64,000 nucleotides of DNA from Corynebacterium urogenitale (GTDB lineage Bacteria; Actinomycetota; Actinomycetes; Mycobacteriales; Mycobacteriaceae): positions 2,108,001 to 2,172,000 of the forward strand of contig NZ_CP045032.1 of the NCBI RefSeq assembly GCF_009026825.1. Reading direction: 5' to 3'. Position numbers and translations under genes: made by a program. The notes below the pieces were generated by a model. That model was not told the DNA's origin and did not search any database. It saw only the letters and a list, made by a program, of their open reading frames with translations. Shown here in pieces: positions 17,302 through 26,216 of this stretch (positions are counted from its first letter, which is position 1; every line of letters begins with the position of its first letter).

Positions 17302-19524
17302 TTAACCCTGGTCGATGCCCTCACGCTGCTTGAACTCCAAACGACGTGCGTGCAGGATCGGCTCAGTGTAACCAGCCGGCTGCTCCAGACCCTTAAACAC
17401 CAGGTCCTTCGCAGCCTGGAAAGCCACGGAGTCGTCGAAGTTCGGCGCCATGTTGCGGTAGGCAGCATCCCCAGCGTTCTGCTGGTCGACCTTCGCGGCC
17501 ATGCGCTGCAGGGAGTCGAGGACCTGCTCCTCGGTCACCACGCCGTGCTTGAGCCAGTTGGCCAGGTGCTGGGAGTTAATGCGGCAGGTCGCGCGGTCCT
17601 CCATCAGGTCGATGTCGTGGATGTCCGGGATCTTGGAGCAACCAACACCCTGCTCCACCCAGCGGACCACATAACCCAGGATGGACTGGGAGTTATTGTC
17701 GATCTCCTCGGCGATCTCCTCAGCAGACCAATCAGCAGACTCCGCCACCGGCAGGGTAAGGATGTCGCCCAGGGTCTCGCGGCGACCCTCGGTGCGCAGC
17801 TTGTCCTGCACCTCGAAGACATCCACCTCGTGGTAGTGGGTCGCGTGCAGCGTCGCACCCGTCGGGGACGGAACCCACGCGGTAGAAGCGCCCTCCTTCG
17901 GCTGACCAATCTTCTGTGCGAGCATGTCAGCCATCAGATCAGTCTTGGCCCACATGCCCTTACCGATCTGAGCCTTGCCCGGCAGGCCGTGCTCCAGGCC
18001 GGCGTCGACGTTGTTGTCCTCGTAGGCGATCTTCCACGGTGCGGTCTGCAGGTCCGCCTTGCGAACCATCGGGCCGGCCAGCATGGAGGTGTGGATCTCA
18101 TCACCGGTGCGGTCCAGGAAGCCGGTGTTAATGAACGCCAGGCGCTCCTTAACCTCTGCGATGCAGGCATCCAGGTTGGCGGTGGTGCGACGCTCCTCGT
18201 CCATCACGCCGACCTTGAGGGTGAAGCGAGGCAGGTCCAGCAGGTCCTCCACGGCTGCGAACAGCTCGTTGGTGAAGGCAACCTCCTCCGGGCCGTGCTG
18301 CTTCGGCTTCACGATGTAGATCGAACCGGTACGGGAGTTACGCAGCGGGTTGTTCTCATCCAGACCCGGGATCGCAGCAGCCGAAGTAATAACGGCATCC
18401 ATGATGCCCTCAAAGATCTCCTCGCCGTTCTGATCCAGGATCGCCGGGTTCTGCATCAGGTGGCCAACGTTACGCACGAACAGCAGGGAACGACCATGCA
18501 GACGCAGCTCCTCACCATCACGGGAGGTAAACACAGGATCCTCGTTGAGCTTACGGGTGAAGGTTCGCCCCGACTTGGTAATAGTTTTTGTCAGATTACC
18601 AACATTTAGCCCAAGCCAGTTGCGATAACCCAGAGTTTTATCCTCTGCATCCACAGCTGCCACTGAGTCTTCAAAATCGATAATTGTCGTCACTGCGGAT
18701 TCGAGGTTCAGGTCCTTCACACCGGCCTTGTCGGTCTTGCCGATCGGGGACTCCGGGTCAATCTGGATGTCGATATGCAGACCGTTGTTGTACAGCAGAA
18801 TGTCGGTCGGGTTGGCCTTGTCACCGCCGAAGCCGACGTAAACCTCGGGCTCGCGCAGGTGCACATCGTTGCCGTCGATGGTGGCGGTCAGCTGGCCAGA
18901 CTCGACGGCGTACTTGGTGACGTCCTTGTGGGAACCGGACTCCAGCGGTACAACGCGGTCCAGGAACTCGCGACCCCACTCGATGACCTTGTCACCACGG
19001 ACCTTGTTGTAACCAGTGCCCTTCTCCTGGCCGTTTTCCTCAGAGATAGCATCGGTGCCGTACAAAGCGTCGTACAGAGAACCCCAGCGAGCGTTCGCCG
19101 CGTTCAGCGCGAAGCGGGCGTTCAACGCCGAAATAACCAGCTGTGGGCCGGAAGTCTCTGCGATCTCGCTATCTATATTCTGGGTCGTAATCTCAAAGTC
19201 GCCCGGCTCGTCAACCAGGTAGCCGATCTCCTTCAGGAAGGCCTTGTACTCCTCCGGATCCTGAGCACCCTTGTGATCCTCATACCAGGCGTCCATCTTC
19301 TTCTGCAGCTCGTCGCGCTTGGCCAGCAGCTCGCGGTTACGCGGGGTGTACTCCTCGACGATCTTGCCGAAGCCATCCCAGAACTTCTCCTGCTCCTCGG
19401 CGGAATCCTTGCCGATGACGGGAAGTACCTCAGTGTTAACGAAGTCATAGAGAGTCTTGGCAACCTGAAGGCCGCCAGCGGTTACGCTCTCGGCACCTTG
19501 AGAAATAGCGGAATTAGAAATCAT
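17302..19524 (-). CDS. Malate synthase G (paralogue 1)
   Basis: This protein of about 740 residues condenses glyoxylate with acetyl-CoA to malate, the second step of the glyoxylate shunt. The G-type signatures are all present: [75 protein letters not shown] and [19 protein letters not shown]. Catalytic acidic residues in FEDSVAAVD and DRTGDEIH are intact. The ATG at 19524 has an AAGGAG site nine bases upstream. It is closely similar to the second copy at 22010-24226 over the whole length, so the two are paralogues 2.5 kb apart. It lies downstream of the MFS/chimera transcript on the same strand and may be read from it. Confidence 0.93.
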   Translation of the reverse strand: MISNSAISQGAESVTAGGLQVAKTLYDFVNTEVLPVIGKDSAEEQEKFWDGFGKIVEEYTPRNRELLAKRDELQKKMDAWYEDHKGAQDPEEYKAFLKEIGYLVDEPGDFEITTQNIDSEIAETSGPQLVISALNARFALNAANARWGSLYDALYGTDAISEENGQEKGTGYNKVRGDKVIEWGREFLDRVVPLESGSHKDVTKYAVESGQLTATIDGNDVHLREPEVYVGFGGDKANPTDILLYNNGLHIDIQIDPESPIGKTDKAGVKDLNLESAVTTIIDFEDSVAAVDAEDKTLGYRNWLGLNVGNLTKTITKSGRTFTRKLNEDPVFTSRDGEELRLHGRSLLFVRNVGHLMQNPAILDQNGEEIFEGIMDAVITSAAAIPGLDENNPLRNSRTGSIYIVKPKQHGPEEVAFTNELFAAVEDLLDLPRFTLKVGVMDEERRTTANLDACIAEVKERLAFINTGFLDRTGDEIHTSMLAGPMVRKADLQTAPWKIAYEDNNVDAGLEHGLPGKAQIGKGMWAKTDLMADMLAQKIGQPKEGASTAWVPSPTGATLHATHYHEVDVFEVQDKLRTEGRRETLGDILTLPVAESADWSAEEIAEEIDNNSQSILGYVVRWVEQGVGCSKIPDIHDIDLMEDRATCRINSQHLANWLKHGVVTEEQVLDSLQRMAAKVDQQNAGDAAYRNMAPNFDDSVAFQAAKDLVFKGLEQPAGYTEPILHARRLEFKQREGIDQG

Positions 19525-19551
19525 TGTAAAATACTCCTTTTCAGAAAACAT

Positions 19552-19989
19552 CTAGTAGGATCGGCACATACCGAGAATATTGTTGGCTACGTAGTTCAGA
19601 ATCATCTCCTCACTGACAGGCGCCGTTCGAAACAAACGTGCCGGCCAGAATAATTCTGAGACACGATAATCCTTCACAAATCCGTTACCACCGTGGGTCT
19701 GGATCGCCCGATCAACACTCTTTACTGCAGCCCTGGCCGCAGCAAATTTAGAATAATTTGCACTGGCGCCACAGTCCGCGCCGGAATCGAAATCTGAAGC
19801 CGCACGAAAAGTCATATTCCGTGCCAACTCTATATCTATTTTTACCTCTGCGAGTGGATGCGAAATAGCAGCGCCAATCGGCTCCAGCGATTCTGCACTG
19901 TCAATCAGTTGGATCTCGTATTTTGCATGATCCAAGAGATTAGCCAGCGCAAGGCCAGCAATTCCTGCCCCTATAATTCCAATCTTCAT
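19552..19989 (-). pseudogene. Chimeric remnant: FAD-monooxygenase N-terminus fused to acyl-CoA dehydrogenase C-terminus
   Basis: A 145-codon frame from ATG 19989 begins MKIGIIGAGIAGLALANLL and continues to SLEPIGAAIS, the Rossmann start of an FAD-dependent aromatic monooxygenase (full size about 400 residues). At about residue 43 it switches abruptly to HPLAEVKIDIELARNMTF, then RAIQTHGGNGFVKDYRVSE, RTAPVSEEMILNYVANNI and a final SY. This is the C-terminal quarter of an acyl-CoA dehydrogenase. The monooxygenase word EPIGAxIS and the dehydrogenase word AISHPLAE share residues, so a deletion through short homology is likely. Neither half has a complete active site. The start lies one base after the MFS stop, so translation is probably coupled. 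Confidence 0.85.
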
Positions 19990-19990
19990 T

Positions 19991-21169
19991 TTAGGCACTC
20001 CTTGCTTGGTCAATATAGCTCTGCCGGGCAAACACAAACCCCACCGCAACCATTAGAACCACTCCTAACGCCATGCATAGGCTTGCAATCGACAATCCGG
20101 TTAGATCGATGAGGTACCCACCTGCCAGAGGAACAACACTCGCAGCGGCATACGTACCCAAACTCAAAAGTGCTGTTGCTCCAGGCACCGAATCTTCGTC
20201 AACCTCTTGATGGATCAGTCCAAAGCTGCCCAAATTACTAATCCCTTGCCCTGCACCTATAAGTACCGCGCTTAGAATCAGGAACCATAAGCTCTGTTGC
20301 GTCATTGCTGCGCCAAAGATGCACATCGCCAACGCGATTAGCACCATAGAGAATCTGATGTGTGCAAGGCTGTGGAGTCGACGGACTAGACTCTGCGCGA
20401 TCGGGCTAACCGCATACATACCTCCTGCAATCAGGCCAGCACCCAGGGGTCCGCTTGTTTCACTAATTCCGTTGAGAAGTGTTGGAGACAGTGCCAAAAC
20501 AATTCCAGCAGCCGTCATTCCCGGACCAAAAGCCCCGAGACCAGCAAGAACAACACGCTTGTCTTTCTTCCCCAGCCCCTTGTGGGGCAACAAGTCTCTC
20601 CTGGGCTTACGCTCCGTCTCCAGTTCTGTTCCGATCACTACCAGCGATATTGCGAGAAGGAGAGCCATAAGAACGAAAACCGTCTTCGTCGGCCATGGAG
20701 CCAACTGCGCAACCACGCCCGCAAACAGGGGCCCGGCGGCCAACCCTATTGCGATACCTAACGTAGCCGTGAGCGTAGCTTTAGAGGATTCATCCTCACT
20801 AGCCATACTTTGCACAGCCGATGGCCCTAGCACCAAGAGGGCTCCGGAGCACAGACCAGTGAGAATCCGAGCCAGTAGAAGTATTGGAATACTGTCTGCA
20901 AAGACGTAAAAGAGACAGGAAATAATACCGAGCACCACAGCCACTTGCTGCGTACGCTTCCTTCCCCAACTATCACTGAGCCCCGGTGCCAACAAGAAGG
21001 CTGGCGCGAGCCCTCCAAGGTACATGATGAAGATGAGCGTCAGTGTCCCTGCAGAGAAGCCAATATCCGCACGCCACAGTTCCATCAGCGGGGTCGCGAG
21101 GTTCGGCAGCATGAATCCAGCCACCAACGGAAACGCATACAAAGCCAGAGGAAGTGTGCGACGTGTCAT
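19991..21169 (-). CDS. MFS transporter (drug/aromatic efflux type)
   Basis: The 392-residue protein has 12 predicted membrane segments. The first-loop motif is GLSDSWGRKRTQQVAV, close to the MFS motif G-x-L-x-D-R-x-GRR. The segment ILTGLCSGALLVLGPSAVQS resembles the antiporter region of 12-TM exporters. It is divergent from the CGNR-type regulator gene, and a 23-bp palindrome lies between them, suggesting ligand-responsive control. The downstream partner was an FAD monooxygenase, now only a fragment. The original unit may have been a monooxygenase plus efflux pair for an aromatic compound. The substrate is unknown. Confidence 0.85.
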   Translation of the reverse strand: MTRRTLPLALYAFPLVAGFMLPNLATPLMELWRADIGFSAGTLTLIFIMYLGGLAPAFLLAPGLSDSWGRKRTQQVAVVLGIISCLFYVFADSIPILLLARILTGLCSGALLVLGPSAVQSMASEDESSKATLTATLGIAIGLAAGPLFAGVVAQLAPWPTKTVFVLMALLLAISLVVIGTELETERKPRRDLLPHKGLGKKDKRVVLAGLGAFGPGMTAAGIVLALSPTLLNGISETSGPLGAGLIAGGMYAVSPIAQSLVRRLHSLAHIRFSMVLIALAMCIFGAAMTQQSLWFLILSAVLIGAGQGISNLGSFGLIHQEVDEDSVPGATALLSLGTYAAASVVPLAGGYLIDLTGLSIASLCMALGVVLMVAVGFVFARQSYIDQARSA

Positions 21170-21177
21170 ACTCCAAC

Positions 21178-21200
21178 ACTAACCCCCTGAGGGGGTTAGT
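21178..21200. promoter_or_regulatory. Perfect 23-bp palindrome between MFS and CGNR genes
   Basis: Arms ACTAACCCCCT and AGGGGGTTAGT flank a single central G. The site overlaps the probable -35 region of the CGNR gene (TACTGT box at 21209-21214, seven bases before ATG 21222). It also touches the likely -10 of the MFS gene (TAGTGT, six bases before its ATG). It is the best candidate operator for the divergent regulator. The alternative, a terminator, is unlikely since it sits in a divergent promoter region without a T-tract. Confidence 0.75.
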
Positions 21201-21221
21201 TCAAGAGGTACTGTAGATTTT

Positions 21222-21875
21222 ATGAATACTTCATCCACAAACCAGCTTCGCCAGCTTTCTTTTGTGTTTTATGGCGAGCGGCCTGCTCTTGACTTTGCGA
21301 ATACCCTTCGGCGCCGTAAAGATCCGCTGCATCCTACGGTCGACCTTCTCGGCGATCGTTCTGACTTCGTCAGCTGGCTTAACCAAGCTCGCCAAGCAAC
21401 GTCTTGGGCCCGCGAACTTCCTGAGCTTGTGAAAACTCCAATGCCGATTGATCAGGAAAGCGTTACGACGCTTCGCGAGGCAGTTCTAATTTTGGCAGAG
21501 CACAGCCTCGGCATGAATACGCTCTCCTCATTCGAGTTAAACTCCACCATCGATGTACTCAACGACTGGTCCACTAGGCGACCTTTACTTCAGTTGGACG
21601 CTCAGACCTTCTCGCCGGAGCCGCTTCGCAGTGAAGAGTCTGATCCCAGGAAAACACTGGCAAAGAATCTTGAGCTGGAGCAGGCATTAGGTTTTGTCGC
21701 TGCCGACGCGGTTGCACTTTTCGGAACTAATGACCGGCAGCGATTGAAGATATGCGGCCACGAGCGTTGTGGAATTCTCTTCGAGGATCGCTCTAACGGC
21801 CTGCGGAGGCAGTGGTGCTCGATGAAGGACTGTGGCAATCGGGCTAAAGCCCGTCGCTACTCTCATAACAAGTAA
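21222..21875 (+). CDS. CGNR zinc-finger / ABATE-domain putative transcriptional regulator
   Basis: This 217-residue protein starts with the ABATE-like region (FVFYGERPALDFANTLRRRKD...DLLGDRSDFVSWL). It ends in the CGNR zinc finger, with metal-ligand Cys in KICGHERCGILFEDRSNGLR and WCSMKDCGNRAKARRYSHNK. The family is widespread in actinobacteria and thought to bind DNA. It is transcribed divergently from the MFS pump with a palindrome in between, which suggests local regulation. A TACTGT box seven bases before the ATG suggests a leaderless mRNA. Codon use is less GC-rich than its neighbours, which may indicate transfer of the MFS/monooxygenase locus. Confidence 0.85.
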   Translation: MNTSSTNQLRQLSFVFYGERPALDFANTLRRRKDPLHPTVDLLGDRSDFVSWLNQARQATSWARELPELVKTPMPIDQESVTTLREAVLILAEHSLGMNTLSSFELNSTIDVLNDWSTRRPLLQLDAQTFSPEPLRSEESDPRKTLAKNLELEQALGFVAADAVALFGTNDRQRLKICGHERCGILFEDRSNGLRRQWCSMKDCGNRAKARRYSHNK

Positions 21876-22009
21876 CCCGGGCTCTTAACCAGGATCTATT
21901 CTGCACCAGTCAAAGAGAAAACCCCGCCCCAAGGCTCCGTTAACAGCCTCAGAGACGGGATCTAATTTGCAGGGGGTGCGAGAACGAGCACCTCCCTAAA
22001 TGTAGCTAA

Positions 22010-24226
22010 TTAGGCGATGCCGTTTTTAGCCTTGAATTCCAAACGACGTGCGTGCAGGATCGGCTCGGTGTAACCAGCAGGCTGGTTCACACCATCGAGG
22101 ATCAGCTCCTTAGCAGCCTGGAAGCCGATGGAGTTATCGAAGTCCGGAGCCATTGGCAGGTACGCATCGTCGCCAGCATTCTGGCGGTCCACGACCTCAG
22201 CCATACGCTGCAGAGAGTCGATGATCTGCTCCTCGGTGACAACACCGTGCAGCAGCCAGTTAGCCAGAGTCTGGGAGGAGATACGCAGCGTAGCGCGGTC
22301 CTCCATCAGGTCAACATCGTTGATGTCCGGCACCTTCGAGCAACCAACGCCCTGCTCGACCCAGCGGATCACGTAGCCCAGGATGGACTGGCAGTTGTTG
22401 TCCAGCTCGTTGGCCTTCTCCTCATCGGACCAGTCAGCGCCCGGCTCACCAGCCTTCGCAGCAGCAACTGGAATGGTCACCAGGTCACCGAAGGAGTCGC
22501 GGCGACCATCGGCGATCAGCTTGTCCTGAGCACCGAAGACATCGACCTCGTGGTAGTGGGTAGCGTGCAGCACGCCACCGGTTGGGGAAGGAACCCATGC
22601 AGTGGAAGCACCCTGCTTTGGCTGACCGATCTTCTGCTCCAGCAGCTCAGCCATCTGCTCGGTCATGGCCCACATGCCCTTACCGATCTGAGCCTTGCCC
22701 TGCAGGCCGTGGGCCAGGCCGGCGTCGACATTGTTGTCCTCGTAGGCCAGCATCCACGGTGCGGTCTTCTGAACGGCCTTGCGGAACATTGGGCCTGCGT
22801 GGATGGAGGTGTGGATCTCGTCGCCGGTGCGGTCCATGAACCCGGTGTTGATGAACACCACGCGCTCGGATACTTCCTTGATCGCAGCATCCAGGTTGAC
22901 GGAGGTACGGCGCTCCTCATCCATGAGGCCGACCTTCAGGGTGTTGCGCTCCAGCCCCAGCAGGTCCTCGACGTCTGCGAAGAGCTCGTTGGTGAACGCA
23001 ACCTCTTCTGGGCCGTGCTGCTTTGGCTTCACGATGTAGATGGAGCCAGTGCGGGAGTTCTTGCGGGCATTGTCCTGGTCCAGGCCTGGGATTGCGCAGG
23101 CTGCGGTGATGACGGAGTCCATGATGCCCTCGAAGATCTCCTCGCCGTTCTGGTCGAGGATCGCAGGGTTCTGCATCAGGTGGCCAACGTTGCGGACCAG
23201 GTTGAGGGAGCGGCCGTGGAGGGTGACCTCGGAACCGTCGAGGGCGGTGTAGGTGCGGTCGTCGTTGATCTCGCGGGTGAGGGTCTTGCCCTTGCGCTCG
23301 AATTCTACCTTCAGGTCGCCGACGTTGAGGCCCAGCCAGTTGGTGTAGCCCAGGGTCTTGTCAGCGGCGTCAACGGCGGCGACGGAGTCCTCCAGGTCCA
23401 TGATGTTGGTCACGGCTGCCTCGAGGATGATGTCCTTCACGCCAGCCTTGTCGGTGGAGCCAACTGGGGACTCGGCGTCGATGAGCAGCTGGATGTGCAG
23501 GCCGTTGTGCTTGAAGTAGATCGACTCTGGGGAAGCGACGTCACCGGTGTAGCCGACCAGGGTCTCCGGCTCGCGCAGGCCAGCGGTTGCGCCGCCTTCG
23601 AGGGTGACCTGCAGGCGTCCGTCGACGATGTCGTAGGAGGTCACGTCGGAGTGGGAGGCGTCCACGAGTGGCAGAGCCTTGTCCAGGAAGTTACGGCTCC
23701 AGGCGATCACTCGGTCGCCGCGAACCTTGTTGTAGCCCGGGGTGTCCTTTTCGGCGCCACCGTCTTCTGGGATGGCGTTGGTGCCGTAGAGGGCGTCGTA
23801 GAGGGAGCCCCAGCGTGCGTTCGCGGCGTTGATGGCGAAGCGGGCGTTCAGCACTGGCACGACCAGCTGTGGGCCGGCGGTGGAGGTGATTTCGGTGTCC
23901 ACATTGGCGGTGGTGACCTGGTACTCGCCTGGGTCTTCGACCAGGTAGCCGATCTCCTTCAGGAAGGCGACGTAGGCGTCCTGGTCCTGCTCGCCTGGAT
24001 GCTCCTTGTACCACTCATCCAGCTTATTCTGCAGCTCGTCACGCTTTGCGAGCAGTTCGCGGTTGCGTGGGGTGAACTTCTCGACGATCTTGCCGAAGCC
24101 GTCCCAGAATGCGCCCTTTTCAACGTTGGTGCGTGGCAGCACCTGCTCGTTGACGAAGTCGTAAAGGGTCTTGGCGACCTTCAGGCCACCAGCTTCGACG
24201 CGTTCTGTCTGCTGGGCTTGAGTCAT
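22010..24226 (-). CDS. aceB: Malate synthase G (paralogue 2, next to aceA)
   Basis: The protein of about 738 residues is a complete type G malate synthase, with the same signature blocks as the copy at 17302 ([57 protein letters not shown]). The C-terminal segments differ only slightly between the copies. It is divergent from isocitrate lyase, the classical aceB-aceA arrangement of Corynebacterium. The ATG at 24226 is chosen over the GTG at 24235 because GAGG lies eight bases before it. The control region holds a near-consensus GlxR site 48 bases upstream, RamA-type ACCCCCA words and a double RamB box. Codon choice is strongly biased, suggesting high expression. Confidence 0.95.
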   Translation of the reverse strand: MTQAQQTERVEAGGLKVAKTLYDFVNEQVLPRTNVEKGAFWDGFGKIVEKFTPRNRELLAKRDELQNKLDEWYKEHPGEQDQDAYVAFLKEIGYLVEDPGEYQVTTANVDTEITSTAGPQLVVPVLNARFAINAANARWGSLYDALYGTNAIPEDGGAEKDTPGYNKVRGDRVIAWSRNFLDKALPLVDASHSDVTSYDIVDGRLQVTLEGGATAGLREPETLVGYTGDVASPESIYFKHNGLHIQLLIDAESPVGSTDKAGVKDIILEAAVTNIMDLEDSVAAVDAADKTLGYTNWLGLNVGDLKVEFERKGKTLTREINDDRTYTALDGSEVTLHGRSLNLVRNVGHLMQNPAILDQNGEEIFEGIMDSVITAACAIPGLDQDNARKNSRTGSIYIVKPKQHGPEEVAFTNELFADVEDLLGLERNTLKVGLMDEERRTSVNLDAAIKEVSERVVFINTGFMDRTGDEIHTSIHAGPMFRKAVQKTAPWMLAYEDNNVDAGLAHGLQGKAQIGKGMWAMTEQMAELLEQKIGQPKQGASTAWVPSPTGGVLHATHYHEVDVFGAQDKLIADGRRDSFGDLVTIPVAAAKAGEPGADWSDEEKANELDNNCQSILGYVIRWVEQGVGCSKVPDINDVDLMEDRATLRISSQTLANWLLHGVVTEEQIIDSLQRMAEVVDRQNAGDDAYLPMAPDFDNSIGFQAAKELILDGVNQPAGYTEPILHARRLEFKAKNGIA

Positions 24227-24273
24227 TTCATACACCTCTATCTATCGGCTGTGCACTTCTCCCATTCAGCCTA

Positions 24274-24289
24274 GGTGACGGGAGTCACT
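24274..24289. promoter_or_regulatory. Near-consensus GlxR site upstream of aceB
   Basis: GGTGACGGGAGTCACT matches TGTGA-N6-TCACA with one mismatch at each outer end. It is 48 bases upstream of the aceB ATG, a position suited to repression. Confidence 0.6.
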
Positions 24290-24475
24290 CGCGGGGATAT
24301 TCCTTACCTTCGCTCTCCTTTTTCCACCCCCACCCAAGGGATTTTCGCCACATTCGCGTTGCTCTTGTTTTCTATTTCGACGCCACCGGCTGCCCGTCAG
24401 AGGGTCTCGTTGTCCCAGTAAGACGCCCACTGTTCAACGATATGCACTGTTTTAAACGACAACGTAATAAGTTGG

Positions 24476-24496
24476 AAACTTTGCAAACTTTGCAAA
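24476..24496. promoter_or_regulatory. Two overlapping RamB-type boxes
   Basis: AAACTTTGCAAA occurs at 24476-24487 and again at 24485-24496, sharing three bases. This matches the RamB recognition motif I recall from C. glutamicum, (A/G)(A/C)ACTTTGCAAA. ramB itself is at 30834-32312. The boxes lie about 240 bases from both starts and could serve both genes. Confidence 0.8.
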
Positions 24497-24737
24497 ACTG
24501 GGCACCACCCCCACACAGAAATAGACCCTCTACCGGCATTGACGGGGTATTTTCCCTTGGTACTCTGAGCATTAGCGACAAGAGGTACAGGCTTCACCAA
24601 ATCGTCACATTGGAGCAACGTTCCCACGATGTTTCATGTGATCGGTCCGAGGTCACACCTTCAGGTCGTGCATGTCTCGCGCTTGTGAGCGCGGGAACGT
24701 AAGCACAACTCCTCCATATAAGGAAGTGAAGAACCAC

Positions 24738-26033
24738 ATGACTAACACTGGCAAGGCACGTACCGCTGCTGAAATCCAGAAGGATTGGGACGAGAACCCA
24801 CGCTGGGCCAACGTCAAGCGCGATTACACCGCTGAGCAGGTTGCTGAGCTGCAGGGCACCGTTGTCGAGGAGCACACCCTCGCTCGTCGCGGCGCTGAGA
24901 TCCTGTGGGAGGCTGTCAACAAGGGTGACGATTCCTACATCAACGCTCTGGGCGCACTGACCGGTAACCAGGCTGTGCAGCAGGTTCGCGCTGGCCTGAA
25001 GGCTGTCTACCTGTCCGGTTGGCAGGTTGCTGGTGACGCTAACCTCTCCGGCCACACCTACCCTGACCAGTCCCTGTACCCAGCTAACTCCGTTCCTTCC
25101 GTTGTTCAGCGCATCAACAACGCTCTGCTCCGTGCAGACGAGATCGCTCGCATCGAGGGCGACGACTCCGTTGAGAACTGGCTCGTGCCAATCGTTGCCG
25201 ATGGCGAGGCTGGCTTCGGTGGCGCTCTGAACGTCTACGAGCTGCAGAAGGCCATGATCAAGGCTGGCGCCGCTGGTACCCACTGGGAGGACCAGCTCGC
25301 TTCCGAGAAGAAGTGTGGCCACCTGGGCGGCAAGGTTCTGATTCCTACCCAGCAGCACATTCGTACCCTGAACTCTGCACGTCTGGCAGCTGACGTTGCC
25401 AACACCCCAACCCTGGTTGTTGCTCGTACCGACGCTGAGGCCGCTACCCTGCTGACCTCCGACGTTGACGATCGCGACAAGCCATTCCTGACCGGTGGCC
25501 GCACCTCCGAGGGCTTCTACAACGTTCAGAACGGCGTTGAGCCTTGCATCGCTCGTGCGAAGGCATACGCTCCTTACGCTGACCTGATCTGGATGGAGAC
25601 CGGCACCCCAGACCTCGAGCTGGCTAAGAAGTTCGCCGAGGCTGTCCGCGAGGAGTTCCCAGACCAGCTGCTGGCCTACAACTGCTCCCCATCCTTCAAC
25701 TGGTCTGCACACCTCGAGGCAGACGAGATCGCCAAGTTCCAGAACGAGCTGGGCGCAATGGGCTTCAAGTTCCAGTTCATCACCCTGGCTGGCTTCCACG
25801 CCCTGAACTACTCCATGTTCGACCTGGCTTACGGCTACGCTCGCGAGCAGATGACCGCATTCGTCGACCTGCAGAACCGCGAGTTCAAGGCAGCCGAGGA
25901 GCGCGGCTTCACCGCTGTGAAGCACCAGCGCGAGGTTGGCGCCGGCTACTTCGACCGCATCGCCACCACCGTGGATCCAAACTCCTCCACCACCGCTCTG
26001 AAGGGCTCCACCGAGGAGGGCCAGTTCAAGTAA
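24738..26033 (+). CDS. aceA: Isocitrate lyase
   Basis: This 431-residue enzyme splits isocitrate into succinate and glyoxylate, the entry to the glyoxylate shunt. Family motifs include [12 protein letters not shown], the catalytic loop [21 protein letters not shown] (KKCGH with the active Cys), [10 protein letters not shown] and [11 protein letters not shown]. The start at 24738 ([14 protein letters not shown]) has a clear AAGGAAG site; the longer frame upstream is not protein-like. It is divergent from aceB and ends in a double-hairpin terminator. Codon bias is strong, suggesting high expression. Confidence 0.98.
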   Translation: MTNTGKARTAAEIQKDWDENPRWANVKRDYTAEQVAELQGTVVEEHTLARRGAEILWEAVNKGDDSYINALGALTGNQAVQQVRAGLKAVYLSGWQVAGDANLSGHTYPDQSLYPANSVPSVVQRINNALLRADEIARIEGDDSVENWLVPIVADGEAGFGGALNVYELQKAMIKAGAAGTHWEDQLASEKKCGHLGGKVLIPTQQHIRTLNSARLAADVANTPTLVVARTDAEAATLLTSDVDDRDKPFLTGGRTSEGFYNVQNGVEPCIARAKAYAPYADLIWMETGTPDLELAKKFAEAVREEFPDQLLAYNCSPSFNWSAHLEADEIAKFQNELGAMGFKFQFITLAGFHALNYSMFDLAYGYAREQMTAFVDLQNREFKAAEERGFTAVKHQREVGAGYFDRIATTVDPNSSTTALKGSTEEGQFK

Positions 26034-26041
26034 GCCGACCC

Positions 26042-26137
26042 GCAGCATCTTGCTGCTCTAGGTTTTAGAACTTCAAGGCCAGTGGCAGCGTCGTGTTGAC
26101 GATCTTCGGATCGTCCCACCGCGGCGCTGCCACTTTT
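26042..26137 (+). terminator. Double-hairpin terminator after aceA
   Basis: A small hairpin GCAGCA-TCT-TGCTGC (26042-26056) is followed by a large one: AGTGGCAGCG (26081-26090) pairs with CGCTGCCACT (26125-26134), with an inner GACGATC-TTCG-GATCGTC stem and a short T run. It stops aceA transcription ahead of the pirin gene. Confidence 0.85.
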
Positions 26138-26203
26138 GCTTTCCATACAGCTCCGGGCAGGTGGAGAGTTTGTTTGTGCCGGTACGGCAATTCTCTCGAG
26201 GCC

Positions 26204-26209
26204 TATACT
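26204..26209 (+). promoter_or_regulatory. -10 box of the pirin gene (leaderless type)
   Basis: TATACT is followed by seven bases and the ATG at 26217. A transcript starting at or next to the start codon is therefore expected. No convincing -35 box is visible. Confidence 0.6.
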
Positions 26210-26216
26210 CGGCGAT

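Larger units (their letters stand above)
24227..24737. promoter_or_regulatory. aceB-aceA divergent control region
   Basis: This 511-base region has no gene. It carries a near-consensus GlxR site (24274-24289, GGTGACGGGAGTCACT) and two ACCCCCA words fitting the RamA motif I recall (24326-24332 and 24507-24513). Two overlapping RamB-type boxes are at 24476-24496. A longer imperfect palindrome with TGTGA and TCACA ends is at 24637-24657, but its 11-base gap does not fit GlxR. The aceA start has an AAGGAAG Shine-Dalgarno sequence. The layout matches carbon-source control of the glyoxylate shunt. Confidence 0.75.

Noticed and set aside
22052..24274. A 740-codon open frame on the plus strand, antisense to malate synthase 2
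   Set aside because: It mirrors the codon structure of the strongly biased aceB gene, has no recognisable domain and no ribosome site. The opposite strand encodes a complete malate synthase.
24594..26048. A 484-codon frame antisense to aceA
   Set aside because: It is a shadow of a highly biased gene with no start signal or family resemblance.
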